Assembly (NCBI GenBank): GCA_018242105.1
Contig: JAFECP010000023.1
Span: 1-47,765, forward strand
DNA length: 47,765 nucleotides
DNA from: Pseudomonadota bacterium
GTDB taxonomy: Bacteria; Pseudomonadota; Alphaproteobacteria; Micropepsales; Micropepsaceae
Direction: 5' to 3'
Positions 7,893-16,699 of this stretch are shown here, piece by piece. Numbering within the stretch: position 1 is the stretch's first letter; the number at the start of each line of letters is the position of its first letter. The translations under genes and the position numbers were made by a program. The notes beneath the pieces are model-generated. The model saw only the letters and a program-made list of their open reading frames with translations. It had not been told where the DNA came from and ran no database searches.

Positions 7893-8891
7893 TCAGTCGC
7901 TGGCCCCGGGCTTCATATCGGTAGGCTTCGCACAAACGTCAAGAAGTTGGGCAATGCGCTTTGCCGCACGGCCTGTTTCATCCAGAGGCGCGTAATCCCA
8001 TTGCTCGATTCGGCCCTTGAAAGGTCGGGAAATGCCCCGCGCCGTCAACGATTGGTGGAACCGGTCGAATTTTGCCGAACCGCCAGGCAAGGGAAAAATA
8101 TGCACCGGCTTTCCGGTGACGGCGGCGTCACATGCCATGTTCACCGAATCGGCCGTCACCAGAAACGCATCCGCCCAACCCAATACGCCCAGATATGGAT
8201 TCTCGCCCGCACCATTCCAGACATATGCGCCTCTGCCTTCGAGCGCAGATGCGATGCGCGCGACGTTATCCCTGCCGGTACGGCGCGAAGCGGTGATCAT
8301 CAGGCTCATCGTTTTGCTTAATTCCACAAGCGCATGCGTGAGGTTTTCAACGGCGGCGGAATCGAAGCGATAGGCTTTGCTCTTTCCGCCGATGAGCACG
8401 GCGAGGCGCGGTGCAGGCAAAGGCTGGAACCGGTCCGCAAATTGCGCGCGCGCTCCGGCAAGCTTTTGCAGCGTGATGCGGTTCGGACTACCGAGAATGG
8501 GAAAGACGTTCGGGCCACTCACATTATCGTGTTCGGGCGGTACGACCAGATCGAACTGTGTTGAAGGCACGCGCGGGTCCTGACATTGGACAAGCAGCGT
8601 CCGGCCGCCGCTCGCCTGCTTGATCGCGCGCATCAGCGGAATGCTCTCCCGGCCGACACCGATAGCGATGCGAGGCCATGGCGGCGCAATGGGGTCGGAC
8701 CCCGCAGCAAGCCTCGAAAAAGGCGACCCGAAATGGAAAGGGGCGAGCTTGTTCCAGGGCCAGGTGAGCCGGACCCGCTTGGCAACAATCGGAAAGCCCA
8801 GCCGCTCCGCCAGTCCCCGCGCCTGGTTTTCCATGCCTGCTGTGCCAATGGTTACGGTCCAGCAGGTATTCTCGATAGGGGCTGCCGACAC
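7893..8891 (-). CDS. ELM1/DUF1022-family nucleotide-sugar-transferase-like protein
   Basis: A 332-residue protein recognised as the mitochondrial-fission ELM1 family (DUF1022), common in alphaproteobacteria and named after plant ELM1. Family features seen are the N-terminal WTVTIGTAGMENQARGLAE, the segment LLVQCQDPRVPSTQFDLVVPPEHD, the glycine-rich LAVLIGGKSKAY, and the C-terminal LGVLGWADAFLVTADSVNM followed by GKPVHIFPLPGG. These last two are laid out like GT-B glycosyltransferase nucleotide-sugar sites, so glycosyl transfer is possible but unproven. It is the first gene of the ELM1-trxB-lysR set and is divergent from the Lrp-type gene. Confidence 0.85.
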   Translation of the reverse strand: MSAAPIENTCWTVTIGTAGMENQARGLAERLGFPIVAKRVRLTWPWNKLAPFHFGSPFSRLAAGSDPIAPPWPRIAIGVGRESIPLMRAIKQASGGRTLLVQCQDPRVPSTQFDLVVPPEHDNVSGPNVFPILGSPNRITLQKLAGARAQFADRFQPLPAPRLAVLIGGKSKAYRFDSAAVENLTHALVELSKTMSLMITASRRTGRDNVARIASALEGRGAYVWNGAGENPYLGVLGWADAFLVTADSVNMACDAAVTGKPVHIFPLPGGSAKFDRFHQSLTARGISRPFKGRIEQWDYAPLDETGRAAKRIAQLLDVCAKPTDMKPGASD

Positions 8892-8978
8892 GAAGTTTCT
8901 CGATACCGAAATATTATTGCGTGGATGACGCGGCGGGAGGATAATGGCGGGTCACTTTCTAACCCTCCCGGACCCTTC

Positions 8979-9455
8979 ATGGAACATCATAAGCTCGACT
9001 CCATCGACCTGCGTATTCTTTCCGAACTTCAGGCCGACGGCCGCATCACCAATGTCGAGCTTTCGCGGCGGGCCAAGATTACCGCTCCGCCATGTCTGCG
9101 CCGCATGCGGGCGCTGGAAAAGGCCGGATACATCAAAGGCTATCATGCCGATCTCGATGGCAAACAGCTCGGCTACGAAGTGATGGCCTTTGTCTATGTC
9201 GGCCTGAACAGCCAGGCCGATGCGGACCTGAAACGTTTCGAGGAGCAGGCGCGGCAATGGCCGCAGGTGCGCGAGTGCTACATGCTCTCGGGCGAAGTGG
9301 ACTTCCTTTTGAAGTGCGTGGCGAAGGATCTGTCGTCCTTCCAGTCCTTCATCACCGACACGCTAACCGCCGCGAAGAATGTGGCGGGCGTGAAATCCTC
9401 GCTCGTCATTCATCCGTCCAAGCGCGAACCGGGCGTGCCGGTGGAAGTGAAGTAG
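8979..9455 (+). CDS. Lrp/AsnC-family transcriptional regulator
   Basis: A 158-residue Lrp/AsnC regulator: helix-turn-helix near residues 8-55 (LDSIDLRILSELQADGRITN, then LSRRAKITAPPCLRRMRALEKAGYI), then an effector-binding RAM domain (residues 65-145) with the typical AFVYVGLN and CYMLSGEVDFLLKCVA. It probably senses an amino acid. The ATG at 8979 is the family-consistent start, but no good Shine-Dalgarno sequence precedes it. A GGGAGG at 8935-8940 stands instead before an out-of-frame ATG at 8944. The gene converges on the MHS transporter gene with directly abutting stop codons. Confidence 0.92.
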   Translation: MEHHKLDSIDLRILSELQADGRITNVELSRRAKITAPPCLRRMRALEKAGYIKGYHADLDGKQLGYEVMAFVYVGLNSQADADLKRFEEQARQWPQVRECYMLSGEVDFLLKCVAKDLSSFQSFITDTLTAAKNVAGVKSSLVIHPSKREPGVPVEVK

Positions 9456-11102
9456 CTATTCGATGCTGCGCTTGTAGGTCTCCGGCAGAAACAGCAGCGT
9501 CACAAGGAAGCCGGTTCCAGAAACGATGGCCGGATACCAGAGCCCGGCATAGATGTCGCCCGTCGCCGCGACGATGGCGAACGCCGTCGCCGGAAGAAAG
9601 CCGCCAAACCAGCCGACACCCACATGATACGGCACCGACAAGGCGGTATAGCGGATGCGTGTCGGGAACAGTTCGACGAGCGCGGCGGCTTGCGGCGCGT
9701 AGAGCGCTGCAGCGGCCAATCCCAAAATCAACAGCAGGACAAGAACGCGTGTGCGATCCACGGACGCGGGATCGGCCTTTTGCGGATAGCCCGCACCGGC
9801 CAGCGCTTTCTTCAACCGGACGCCGAAATCTTTCTTCGCCGAAGCCAGATCGGCGGCGTTCATCGTGCGGCCATCGGGGCTGGCGACATCTTCGGCGCCG
9901 ATCTTCACGCGCGCAAAGCCTTCGGCTGCCGCTTCGTTCTTGTAAGGTATGCCGGTGTTTGCCAGCGCGCTTTTCGCGATATCGCAGGAACTCACATATT
10001 GCGCCTTGCCGATGAGATCGAACTGCAGCGAGCAATCCGCAGGGGGGGCGATCACCGTCACCGGCGCTTTCACCGAGGCCGCGGCCAGCGCGGGGTTCAC
10101 CGCCGTGGTGAGCATTTGAAAGACCGGAAACACGGCGAGCGTGGCAACGGCAAGGCCGGCCAGCATCACCGGCTTGCGGCCGACCCTGTCCGACAACCAT
10201 GAGAAGAAGACATAGAAGGGAAGGGTGATGACGGTCACCGTCATCACCATCATGTTGGCGTCCGCCAGGTCGAGCCTCAGCACATGCTGCAGGAAGAACA
10301 GCGTGTAGAATTGCGCCAGGTACCAGACGACGCCTTGCGCCGTCAGGATACCGATCAGTACGACGAAGATTGTTTTCAGGTTGCTGGCGTTGGTGAAGGC
10401 TTCCTTCAGCGGGGCCTTCGCAATACGGCCTTCGTCGCGAATTTTCTTGAAGAGCGGCGATTCATCGAGCTTCAGCCGGATCCACAGTGAGATCACCAGC
10501 AACACGGCGGAAAGCAGGAAGGGAATGCGCCAGCCCCAATCCGCGAAGGCGGTTTCGCCCATCGTGTTTTGCACGATCACGATGATGCCCAGGGCGAGGA
10601 TGAGGCCGATGGAAGCGGAAAGCTGGATCCATCCGGTGGATGTGCCGCGCTTGTTCGCGGGTGCATGCTCGGCGACGTAGATCGCCGCCCCGCCATATTC
10701 GCCGCCGATGGCAAAGCCCTGCAACACGCGCAAGCCGACAAGAAGCCAGGGCGCGGCGAGGCCGATCGCGTTTGCATCGGGAAGAAGGCCCGCGAAGAAG
10801 GTCGCCAGGCCCATCACCGTGATGGTGACGAGGAACGTGCGCTTGCGGCCTGTGCGGTCGCCCAGCCTTCCGAAAAACACCGCGCCGAACGGGCGCGCGA
10901 AGAAACCGGCCGCGAACGTCAGAAGGGTGAGGATGTAGCCCTGCGTCTCGCCGGCGCTGGCGAAGAAATGCTTCGCGATGATGGGAGCCACGGAACCGTA
11001 GATGAAGAAGTCGTACCATTCGAACATGGTGCCCGCGGACGAAGCGACGACGACGAGGCCCATGCGGCCTTTTTGCGCCGCAACATCGGATGAATCGGAC
11101 AT
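9456..11102 (-). CDS. MHS-family major facilitator transporter with a large inserted loop
   Basis: A 548-residue proton symporter of the metabolite:H+ symporter family (ShiA/ProP/KgtP type). Signatures are TMFEWYDFFIYG in helix 1, the loop GRLGDRTGRKRTF between helices 2 and 3, GEYGGAAIYVAEHAP, and the repeat-copy loop WLSDRVGRKPVM. The family is usually about 430-450 residues. The extra length is a segment of roughly 100 residues between the helix near LAVFPVFQML and the one near RVLVLLLILG; it is predicted to face the periplasm and carries two cysteines (ADCSL, SSCDI). The substrate cannot be told. The neighbouring Lrp-type gene is a plausible but unproven regulator. Confidence 0.9.
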   Translation of the reverse strand: MSDSSDVAAQKGRMGLVVVASSAGTMFEWYDFFIYGSVAPIIAKHFFASAGETQGYILTLLTFAAGFFARPFGAVFFGRLGDRTGRKRTFLVTITVMGLATFFAGLLPDANAIGLAAPWLLVGLRVLQGFAIGGEYGGAAIYVAEHAPANKRGTSTGWIQLSASIGLILALGIIVIVQNTMGETAFADWGWRIPFLLSAVLLVISLWIRLKLDESPLFKKIRDEGRIAKAPLKEAFTNASNLKTIFVVLIGILTAQGVVWYLAQFYTLFFLQHVLRLDLADANMMVMTVTVITLPFYVFFSWLSDRVGRKPVMLAGLAVATLAVFPVFQMLTTAVNPALAAASVKAPVTVIAPPADCSLQFDLIGKAQYVSSCDIAKSALANTGIPYKNEAAAEGFARVKIGAEDVASPDGRTMNAADLASAKKDFGVRLKKALAGAGYPQKADPASVDRTRVLVLLLILGLAAAALYAPQAAALVELFPTRIRYTALSVPYHVGVGWFGGFLPATAFAIVAATGDIYAGLWYPAIVSGTGFLVTLLFLPETYKRSIE

Positions 11103-11164
11103 GTATGTTCTCCCCGTGCCCAGTGCTAGCGGAGAGAAGGGTTAAGCTGCAAGGGTGACGGAAA

Positions 11165-11728
11165 TCAGGCGTCTGTGCGCGCGGGCGGCGCAACGATGAA
11201 TTCGCCGCCATTCGCGCGCGCGATTTCCCGCGCCAGCATCACGCTCGGTCTGTCGAAGACGAAAGCGTGCAGGATCATGTTGACGGTCTCGCCGTCGTCG
11301 GACAGCGGCAGGCAGATGCATTCGAACGGTTCATAGCCTTCGCCGATCCAGCCGCTGTCGCCGCGCGCGTGCACAATGGCTTTGTCGCGTGCGCATTTGC
11401 GGAAGATGGCGGCGACTCCTTTGCCGGCCGTTTCGTTATATCCCGTGTAGATTTCCTTAACGGTTTTGCCGGTGACGTCCTTGAAGAAATACTGCGTGAC
11501 GAGCGTGCCCATCAGGCGATAGCGGAAGTCGGCGATGCCGGGAAGCACCTCGACCAGCATCACCCAGCCAAGGTGTTCTTTCAGTTCGGATGCCTTGATG
11601 TCGCCGCGTGACGGCATCGCGCGCGCGCCGCGTTTCCTGTTCCAGAGGCCGAGCAAAAAACCCAGCGTCTCGTTTTCGAGCGCGGCCGGATTGATTTGCG
11701 TTTCGACGCTGTGCAAGCGGTCGTTCAT
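11165..11728 (-). CDS. PAS_5-family PAS-domain protein
   Basis: A 187-residue single-domain protein matching the alphaproteobacterial PAS_5 family (PF07310). It shows LLGLWNRKRGARAMPSRGDI, then LKEHLGWVMLVEVLP, DFRYRLMGTLVTQYF and GKTVKEIYTGY, then a C-terminal strand region with CICLPLSDDGETVNMILHAFVF. There is no attached kinase, cyclase or DNA-binding domain, so its output is unknown. It stands alone between a transporter and a permease gene on the same strand. Confidence 0.85.
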   Translation of the reverse strand: MNDRLHSVETQINPAALENETLGFLLGLWNRKRGARAMPSRGDIKASELKEHLGWVMLVEVLPGIADFRYRLMGTLVTQYFFKDVTGKTVKEIYTGYNETAGKGVAAIFRKCARDKAIVHARGDSGWIGEGYEPFECICLPLSDDGETVNMILHAFVFDRPSVMLAREIARANGGEFIVAPPARTDA

Positions 11729-11845
11729 CGGCGTCCTTCCCCGGCGAAAACCTACGCCGAGAGACTTAATCCCAAGTTAGGACGCAGCCGCACACCCGGT
11801 GTCCGGAACTTGACCCGAATGTCAATTTTGCGAAGCGAATGAAGG

Positions 11846-13264
11846 CTATTTTGCGTTTGCCAGCCGGCTCGCGCGCATGCTGTAGGCAAAATACACAAGC
11901 AATCCAATGCCATTCCACAGCAGGAACCACCACTGCGTGAAGGTGGGCAAGCCATTAAAGAAAAGATAAACGCAGCCGACGATGCAGATCGGGCCGACAA
12001 CCCATGGCAAGGGGGTCCGGAAAGCGCGGGGCCGGTTCGGATCGCGCATGCGCAGCACCAGCATCGATACAGCGACGGCAACGAACGCACAGAGTGTTCC
12101 TGCATTGGCGAGGAGCGCGATTTCATCCAGGCGCAATGTCGCCGCCATCGCCGCAACGACGAGGCCCGTAACGGCCGTCATCAATACCGGCGTTCCGCGC
12201 GTCTTGTGAACGGCGGAAAGCGATTGCGGCAGAAGGCCGTCACGCGCCATCACGAAGAAGATGCGGCTCTGCCCGTACATCAGCACCAGAATGACGGTCG
12301 GCAGCGCGACAATGGCTGCGCCTGCCACAAGCTGCGCCTCGAAGCCGTGATGGAGATTATCCAGAATATAGACCAGCGGCGCGGCGCTCTTGGAGAAATC
12401 CAGAAACGATGTCGCGCCAAGCGCCGTCGCCGCGACGCCGATATAGATCAGCGTGCAGATCGCCATCGAACCGATGATGCCGATTTTGAGATCGCGTCCG
12501 GGATTTTTGGTTTCCTCCGATGCAGTGGAAACCGCGTCGAATCCGTAGAAGGCGAAAAACACCAGCGCCGCTGCCGCCAGCACGCCGCGCTTGACGCCAT
12601 CGGGATCGACATGGGCAGCGAAACCATAGGGCATGAAGGGATGGAAATTGGCGGAGTTGAACGACTGGCCGGCAAGGACCACGAACAGAACCAGCGCCGC
12701 CAGTTTGATGCCAACGAGAACCAGATTCACCGTGGCGCTTTCGCGCGTGCCGACGATAAGCAGGATCGCAACCGCAGCGGAAATAACGATCGCGGGAAGA
12801 TCGACCAGGCCGCCGGACATCGCGCCATGCAGGAGTGGCGTGGGAATGGCCCAGCCGGCGTTCTGGATGAATTCGGCCACATGCGCGGACCAACCCACGG
12901 CGACGGCGGCGGAAGCGACCGTGTATTCGAGAATAAGACTCCAGCCCACGATCCAGGCGAGCAATTCGCCGAGCACCGCATAGCTATAGGTGTAGGCGCT
13001 GCCTGCCGCCGGAATGACCGTGGCCATCTCCGCATAGCAAAGCGCTGCGCAGGCACAGATCACGCCGCACAGAAGAAAGGAGATGATGACCGCCGGTCCG
13101 GCAAGTCCTGCGCTGATGCCGGTGAGGGTGTAGATGCCGGTGCCGACGATGGCGCCCACGCCCATCGCAATCAGGTGCCACCAGCTCAAGGTGGGCCGCA
13201 ACCGGGCGCTGGCCTCGACGGCGGCGAGCGCGTCCACGGATTTGCGGCGATTCCAGAATGACAT
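11846..13264 (-). CDS. APC-superfamily amino acid permease
   Basis: A 472-residue, 12-helix amino acid permease. The first helix carries the APC substrate motif GAIVGTGIYTLTG and the loop after helix 2 has CYAEMATVIPAAGSAYTYSY. FFAFYGFDAVSTASEETKNPGRDLKIGI and GQSRIFFVMARDGLLP follow, as in YfnA/cationic amino acid transporter-like members. The ATG at 13264 was chosen because GAGGGG lies about 8 bp upstream and alignment begins there; the open frame extends 18 codons further. Substrate unknown. Confidence 0.92.
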   Translation of the reverse strand: MSFWNRRKSVDALAAVEASARLRPTLSWWHLIAMGVGAIVGTGIYTLTGISAGLAGPAVIISFLLCGVICACAALCYAEMATVIPAAGSAYTYSYAVLGELLAWIVGWSLILEYTVASAAVAVGWSAHVAEFIQNAGWAIPTPLLHGAMSGGLVDLPAIVISAAVAILLIVGTRESATVNLVLVGIKLAALVLFVVLAGQSFNSANFHPFMPYGFAAHVDPDGVKRGVLAAAALVFFAFYGFDAVSTASEETKNPGRDLKIGIIGSMAICTLIYIGVAATALGATSFLDFSKSAAPLVYILDNLHHGFEAQLVAGAAIVALPTVILVLMYGQSRIFFVMARDGLLPQSLSAVHKTRGTPVLMTAVTGLVVAAMAATLRLDEIALLANAGTLCAFVAVAVSMLVLRMRDPNRPRAFRTPLPWVVGPICIVGCVYLFFNGLPTFTQWWFLLWNGIGLLVYFAYSMRASRLANAK

Positions 13265-13322
13265 GCGATTCCCCCTCGGCTGGCGCGCCAAGCTAGGGGG
13301 GACTGCGTGCCGCTGCAAACCC

Positions 13323-14687
13323 TCAGTGGCCTGCGATTTCGTTCTTTGCTTCGTTCCGGGTGATCGGTGGATATTTGCTGCGCCAGAATTCTTCGGAATC
13401 TTTCACGGTCAGCACGGCCGTGCGCAAGTTTTCGATATCGGTGAGCGGGTCTTTCGAGACGAAGAGGATATTCGCGCGCTTGCCGGTTTCCAGCGAACCG
13501 AAGTTCTTGTCCTGACCGACGGTTTTTGCGCCGATGAGCGTGGCGGAGCGGATCGCTTCCATCGGTGTGAAGCCCGCGCTGTTCACCAGCAACGCGATCT
13601 CATCGAACACGGACGGCAGCGGCTTGTCCCAGTCGGTGTCCGCATCCGTGCCGGTGGAAATCTCAATCCCTGACCGATGCGCGGCCTTGGCGATGCGCGC
13701 CGCCAATTCGGTTTTGCAATAGGGCGGTGGCGATTTGGGCCCGGTTTCATCCCACATCGCCTTATAAACATAGATGGTGGCATCCAAAATTGTGTGATGC
13801 GATTTCATATCGGCGAACAGCGGATCGAGCGCCGCTGTACCGTTCGCGAACTTGGCATCATCCACGGGCGCGCGGTGGTGATATTCCGGCGGGACCTTGT
13901 CGCTCGCCTGATAGGCCAGCATGCAGGCGTGGCTTACGACATCTTCGCCCGCATCGACGGTTTCCATCGGTGATGCCGGGAATGTTGCCGCATGACCCCA
14001 AACGAGCATGCCCTGGCGATGGGCTTCCGCCGTGATCTTTGCGTCGAGTTCTCCGGGCATATCGGCATAGAGCTTCAGCGCGGTTGCGCCGGTGCCCTTC
14101 GCCCGCGCGACGGCAAGCGGAATATCGGTGTCATCGGTCATCGCCTGCATCCATGGCACCGCGCCCGGCACCGCGCCCTGCGCGGCGGCAATGGTGCGCG
14201 GGTCATGGAAAAATTGCGGCCCCGCCATCAGCGCGGCGTAGTAGATGTCCGGGCCTTCCATCTTGTGCAGAAGAGTCTGTCGCGCGAAATATCCCAGCAC
14301 GCGCGTATCGCCCGCCATGTCGCGCACAGTCGTCACGCCGCTATAGATGTAGCGGCGCAGTTGCGCAGCGATGAACACCGGATCGGGGTCCGTCGCCAGA
14401 TGCACATGGCTGTCGATGAGGCCGGGCACGGCGTAATCGCCATGCAGGTCGATCACCTGTGCTGTCGCGGCAAGTTTCGCGCCGAGTTTCAGTCGCCATT
14501 GTGCGGACGGTACGATCGCATCGATGCGGCCGTCGCGCGCGACGATCGCCATGCCCGGTTTCGCCGCCGCGCCCGTTCCGTCGATCACCGTCACGCCATT
14601 ATAAACCACCGGCGGTTTGGCCACGGGTGTTTGCGCGATTGCCGGAGCGGCAAACAGGCACGAAGCAAGCGCGATGCGGCGCAGCAT
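13323..14687 (-). CDS. Secreted metal-dependent amidohydrolase
   Basis: A 454-residue amidohydrolase-superfamily enzyme exported by a signal peptide (residues 1-19, ending AAPAIAQT). Metal-binding motifs are visible: HVH at 94-96 in VPGLIDSHVHLATD, a lysine in TALKLYADM, histidines in WGHAATF and SHACML, and an aspartate in STGTDADTDWDKPLPS. The C-terminal GSLETGKRANILFVSKDPL is the usual return of the beta domain. Such periplasmic members often act as dipeptidases or imidazolonepropionase-like hydrolases; the substrate is not evident. The start at 14687 has GGGGGGAT upstream and gives a clean signal peptide. Confidence 0.9.
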   Translation of the reverse strand: MLRRIALASCLFAAPAIAQTPVAKPPVVYNGVTVIDGTGAAAKPGMAIVARDGRIDAIVPSAQWRLKLGAKLAATAQVIDLHGDYAVPGLIDSHVHLATDPDPVFIAAQLRRYIYSGVTTVRDMAGDTRVLGYFARQTLLHKMEGPDIYYAALMAGPQFFHDPRTIAAAQGAVPGAVPWMQAMTDDTDIPLAVARAKGTGATALKLYADMPGELDAKITAEAHRQGMLVWGHAATFPASPMETVDAGEDVVSHACMLAYQASDKVPPEYHHRAPVDDAKFANGTAALDPLFADMKSHHTILDATIYVYKAMWDETGPKSPPPYCKTELAARIAKAAHRSGIEISTGTDADTDWDKPLPSVFDEIALLVNSAGFTPMEAIRSATLIGAKTVGQDKNFGSLETGKRANILFVSKDPLTDIENLRTAVLTVKDSEEFWRSKYPPITRNEAKNEIAGH

Positions 14688-14756
14688 GGAATCCCCCCTC
14701 ATTGGCACAGTGCCATGTCATGCTACACTTCCCAAAAGCAATCGGGAGTGCTCTCC

Positions 14757-15323
14757 ATGTCGCGGCCCAGGAACAAGGAATTCGAATTCGCCGGCATCAA
14801 TCACCTTGCGCTCGTCTGCAAGGATATGGAACGCACGGTGGAGTTCTATTCCGGCGTGCTCGGCATGCCGCTGATCAAGACGATCGAATTGCCGCGCGAG
14901 ATGGGGCAGCACTTCTTCTTCGACGTGGGCAATGGCGATTGCATCGCCTTCTTCTGGTTCGCGAATGCGCCGGATGCGGTGCCAGGTGTGGCGTCCGCCG
15001 CGAAAGGGCCATTGCCGGGTCCGTCCGCGCATGGCTCCATGAACCATGTCGCGATCAACGTGCCGGCGGATCGCATCGACGAATATCACGACAAGCTGGT
15101 TGCGAAAGGCATTGAATGCACGCGCGTGGTGAGCCATGACGACTCGCCGGCGCAGGCGAGCCTGGAGATCACGCCGACAACCTTTGTGCGCTCGATCTAT
15201 TTCTACGATCCCGATGGCATCGCGCTGGAGTTCGCGGCGTGGACGCGCGATCTGCCGCAGGAGGGCGATGTGAGGCACTCCGGTGCGAAATCGCGCGAGC
15301 GCCAGCTTGAAGCCGCGAAATAG
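14757..15323 (+). CDS. VOC (glyoxalase/dioxygenase superfamily) protein
   Basis: A 188-residue vicinal-oxygen-chelate protein. Paired beta-alpha-beta-beta-beta modules begin at INHLALVCKDMERTVEFYSGVLGM and at MNHVAINVPADRIDEYHDKL. Likely metal ligands are the histidines in NHLAL and NHVAI and the glutamate in DGIALEFAAW. It could be a dioxygenase, lyase or glyoxalase-like enzyme; the substrate is unknown. The ATG at 14757 has CGGGAG 8 bp upstream. It is divergent from the amidohydrolase gene, with about 70 bp between the starts. Confidence 0.88.
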   Translation: MSRPRNKEFEFAGINHLALVCKDMERTVEFYSGVLGMPLIKTIELPREMGQHFFFDVGNGDCIAFFWFANAPDAVPGVASAAKGPLPGPSAHGSMNHVAINVPADRIDEYHDKLVAKGIECTRVVSHDDSPAQASLEITPTTFVRSIYFYDPDGIALEFAAWTRDLPQEGDVRHSGAKSRERQLEAAK

Positions 15324-15418
15324 CGCGGGTTCCTCCAAGCGCCAACTTGTATGCGATCTCCCGGAACGTGTTGCGCGGATGCCGCGTTTTCATCGTGTCA
15401 CCAAGCTGGAGGATGCGA

Positions 15419-15586
15419 ATGGGTCAGCAACACAACTCTCAGGACAATATGAAAGACGAGCGCACCAGGAAGGCGCAGCAGGATTCCGATCGGGACCGGA
15501 GACACGGGATGCCCGGAACATTCAAGAACGATCCGGACAAGCGCGGGGAAAAGGCGAAATCGCCCCCCAAAAGCACGCCTCATTAG
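15419..15586 (+). CDS. Small highly charged protein of unknown function
   Basis: A 55-residue, very hydrophilic protein (rich in Lys, Arg, Asp and Gln, with no hydrophobic stretch), probably disordered. The segment MPGTFKNDPDKRGEKA loosely recalls the stress-induced KGG/con-10 repeat (GxFxxDPEKxxExxxKGG), but without the final KGG. GGAGG at 15408-15412 is well placed for the ATG at 15419, and an intrinsic terminator follows, so it looks like a real single-gene unit. Confidence 0.6.
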   Translation: MGQQHNSQDNMKDERTRKAQQDSDRDRRHGMPGTFKNDPDKRGEKAKSPPKSTPH

Positions 15587-15605
15587 CCGCTGACGGATCC
15601 GGATG

Positions 15606-15638
15606 ACGGCCGCTGAAATGCAGCGGCCGTTATTTCTT
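15606..15638 (+). terminator. Intrinsic terminator after the small charged protein gene
   Basis: Perfect 10-bp stem ACGGCCGCTG / CAGCGGCCGT (15606-15615 with 15621-15630), loop AAATG, followed by TATTTCTTT. The T-rich tail overlaps the stop codon of the convergent phosphotransferase-like gene. Confidence 0.85.
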
Positions 15639-16646
15639 TGCGCCGTCGCTCCATTGCGCCATCAGCGCATCGAGAGAGGCGGGCTTGGAGGCGAACAACG
15701 CAAACGCTTTCTCGCGCACGAAAGCCTTGTCTTTTTCCGTTGTGAGATATTCCACCGGCGATTTTCCATCGATGCGCGCCAGCAGAAGGGCCGGCAGCAA
15801 CGCGGCCGTGCGCCGCTCGATATCCGCCGGCTCTTCCCACGTTACGTTTTCGAAATAGGCATCGGCGAGTGATTTGAAGGATTGCAGATAGACGTCGCGG
15901 TGCTTTTTGCGCCACACGCCTTTCAGCAGCAGATGGTTGAGGCAGAAGGCGAGATCGAAGGCCGGATCGCCGTAACACGCCGTCTCCGCATCGAGAAACA
16001 CCGGGCCGTCCGGACCGATCAGGATATTCTTCGGGCTGATATCGCCTTGCATCAACGCAATGCGCGCGTTGGCCACGCTTTCGGCCAAAGCGCGGATGCG
16101 CGGCGCGAGATCGGGATGTTTCTTCGCGCTGTGCAGAAGATAAGGTTCCAGCCGCAACGCATGGAATTGTGTGTCATGCGCGAAGTCATGCATCACATCT
16201 TCGCGGTTGGCGGTCGCGGCATGGATATGCGCCAGCGTTTCACCGACGCGCGCCGCGAAAGCGGCATCGGCATGGCCGGCGGCAAGTTCGGCCTTCCACA
16301 GCTTGTGCGTTTCGGGCGGCAGATATTCCATGGCGAAGATGTGATGCGCGCGATCCTCGCCCAGCACGTCGGGTACAAGGCGCGGATCGAATTCGGCGAT
16401 CTGGCGAAACCAGTCGGCCTCGGTCGAGGCGCGTTCGGCAGGTGCGCGCCAATCGGCTTCGACGCGCAGGCGCGGCAACGCGCGCTTCACCACCATCTCG
16501 CGGCCATCGGCTGTTTTCACATGCCACACGTCGCAGGAGACGCCGCCGGCCAGCGTGTTTACGGCGAAAGCCTGCCCGTCCGCGAGAAGGCCCATGCGGT
16601 GAAGAGAAGCGGCAATGGTGTCGCGGTCTTGCGGTTCGGCGCTCAT
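15630..16646 (-). CDS. Aminoglycoside phosphotransferase-fold kinase
   Basis: A 338-residue protein of the APH/choline kinase fold. Seen are the nucleotide-binding strand region with MVVKRALP (49-57), the catalytic loop MQGDISPKNIL (Asp202, Asn207, as in HGDxxxxN of the family) and the metal motif LDAETACYGDPAFDLA (219-232). The substrate is probably a small hydroxylated metabolite; antibiotic resistance should not be assumed. The start at 16646 is the likeliest, but its Shine-Dalgarno sequence is weak and an upstream in-frame ATG is possible. It is divergent from the CoA-transferase gene, with about 53 bp between starts. Confidence 0.82.
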   Translation of the reverse strand: MSAEPQDRDTIAASLHRMGLLADGQAFAVNTLAGGVSCDVWHVKTADGREMVVKRALPRLRVEADWRAPAERASTEADWFRQIAEFDPRLVPDVLGEDRAHHIFAMEYLPPETHKLWKAELAAGHADAAFAARVGETLAHIHAATANREDVMHDFAHDTQFHALRLEPYLLHSAKKHPDLAPRIRALAESVANARIALMQGDISPKNILIGPDGPVFLDAETACYGDPAFDLAFCLNHLLLKGVWRKKHRDVYLQSFKSLADAYFENVTWEEPADIERRTAALLPALLLARIDGKSPVEYLTTEKDKAFVREKAFALFASKPASLDALMAQWSDGAKK

Positions 16647-16699
16647 CTGGCGTGATGCGATGCGGCGCGCCAATATGCGGCGCATTCCGCGAGTCAGCA

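Noticed and set aside
15630-16646. Aminoglycoside-resistance gene
   Set aside because: The fold matches APH kinases, but chromosomal members of this type usually act on metabolites and nothing here suggests antibiotic resistance.
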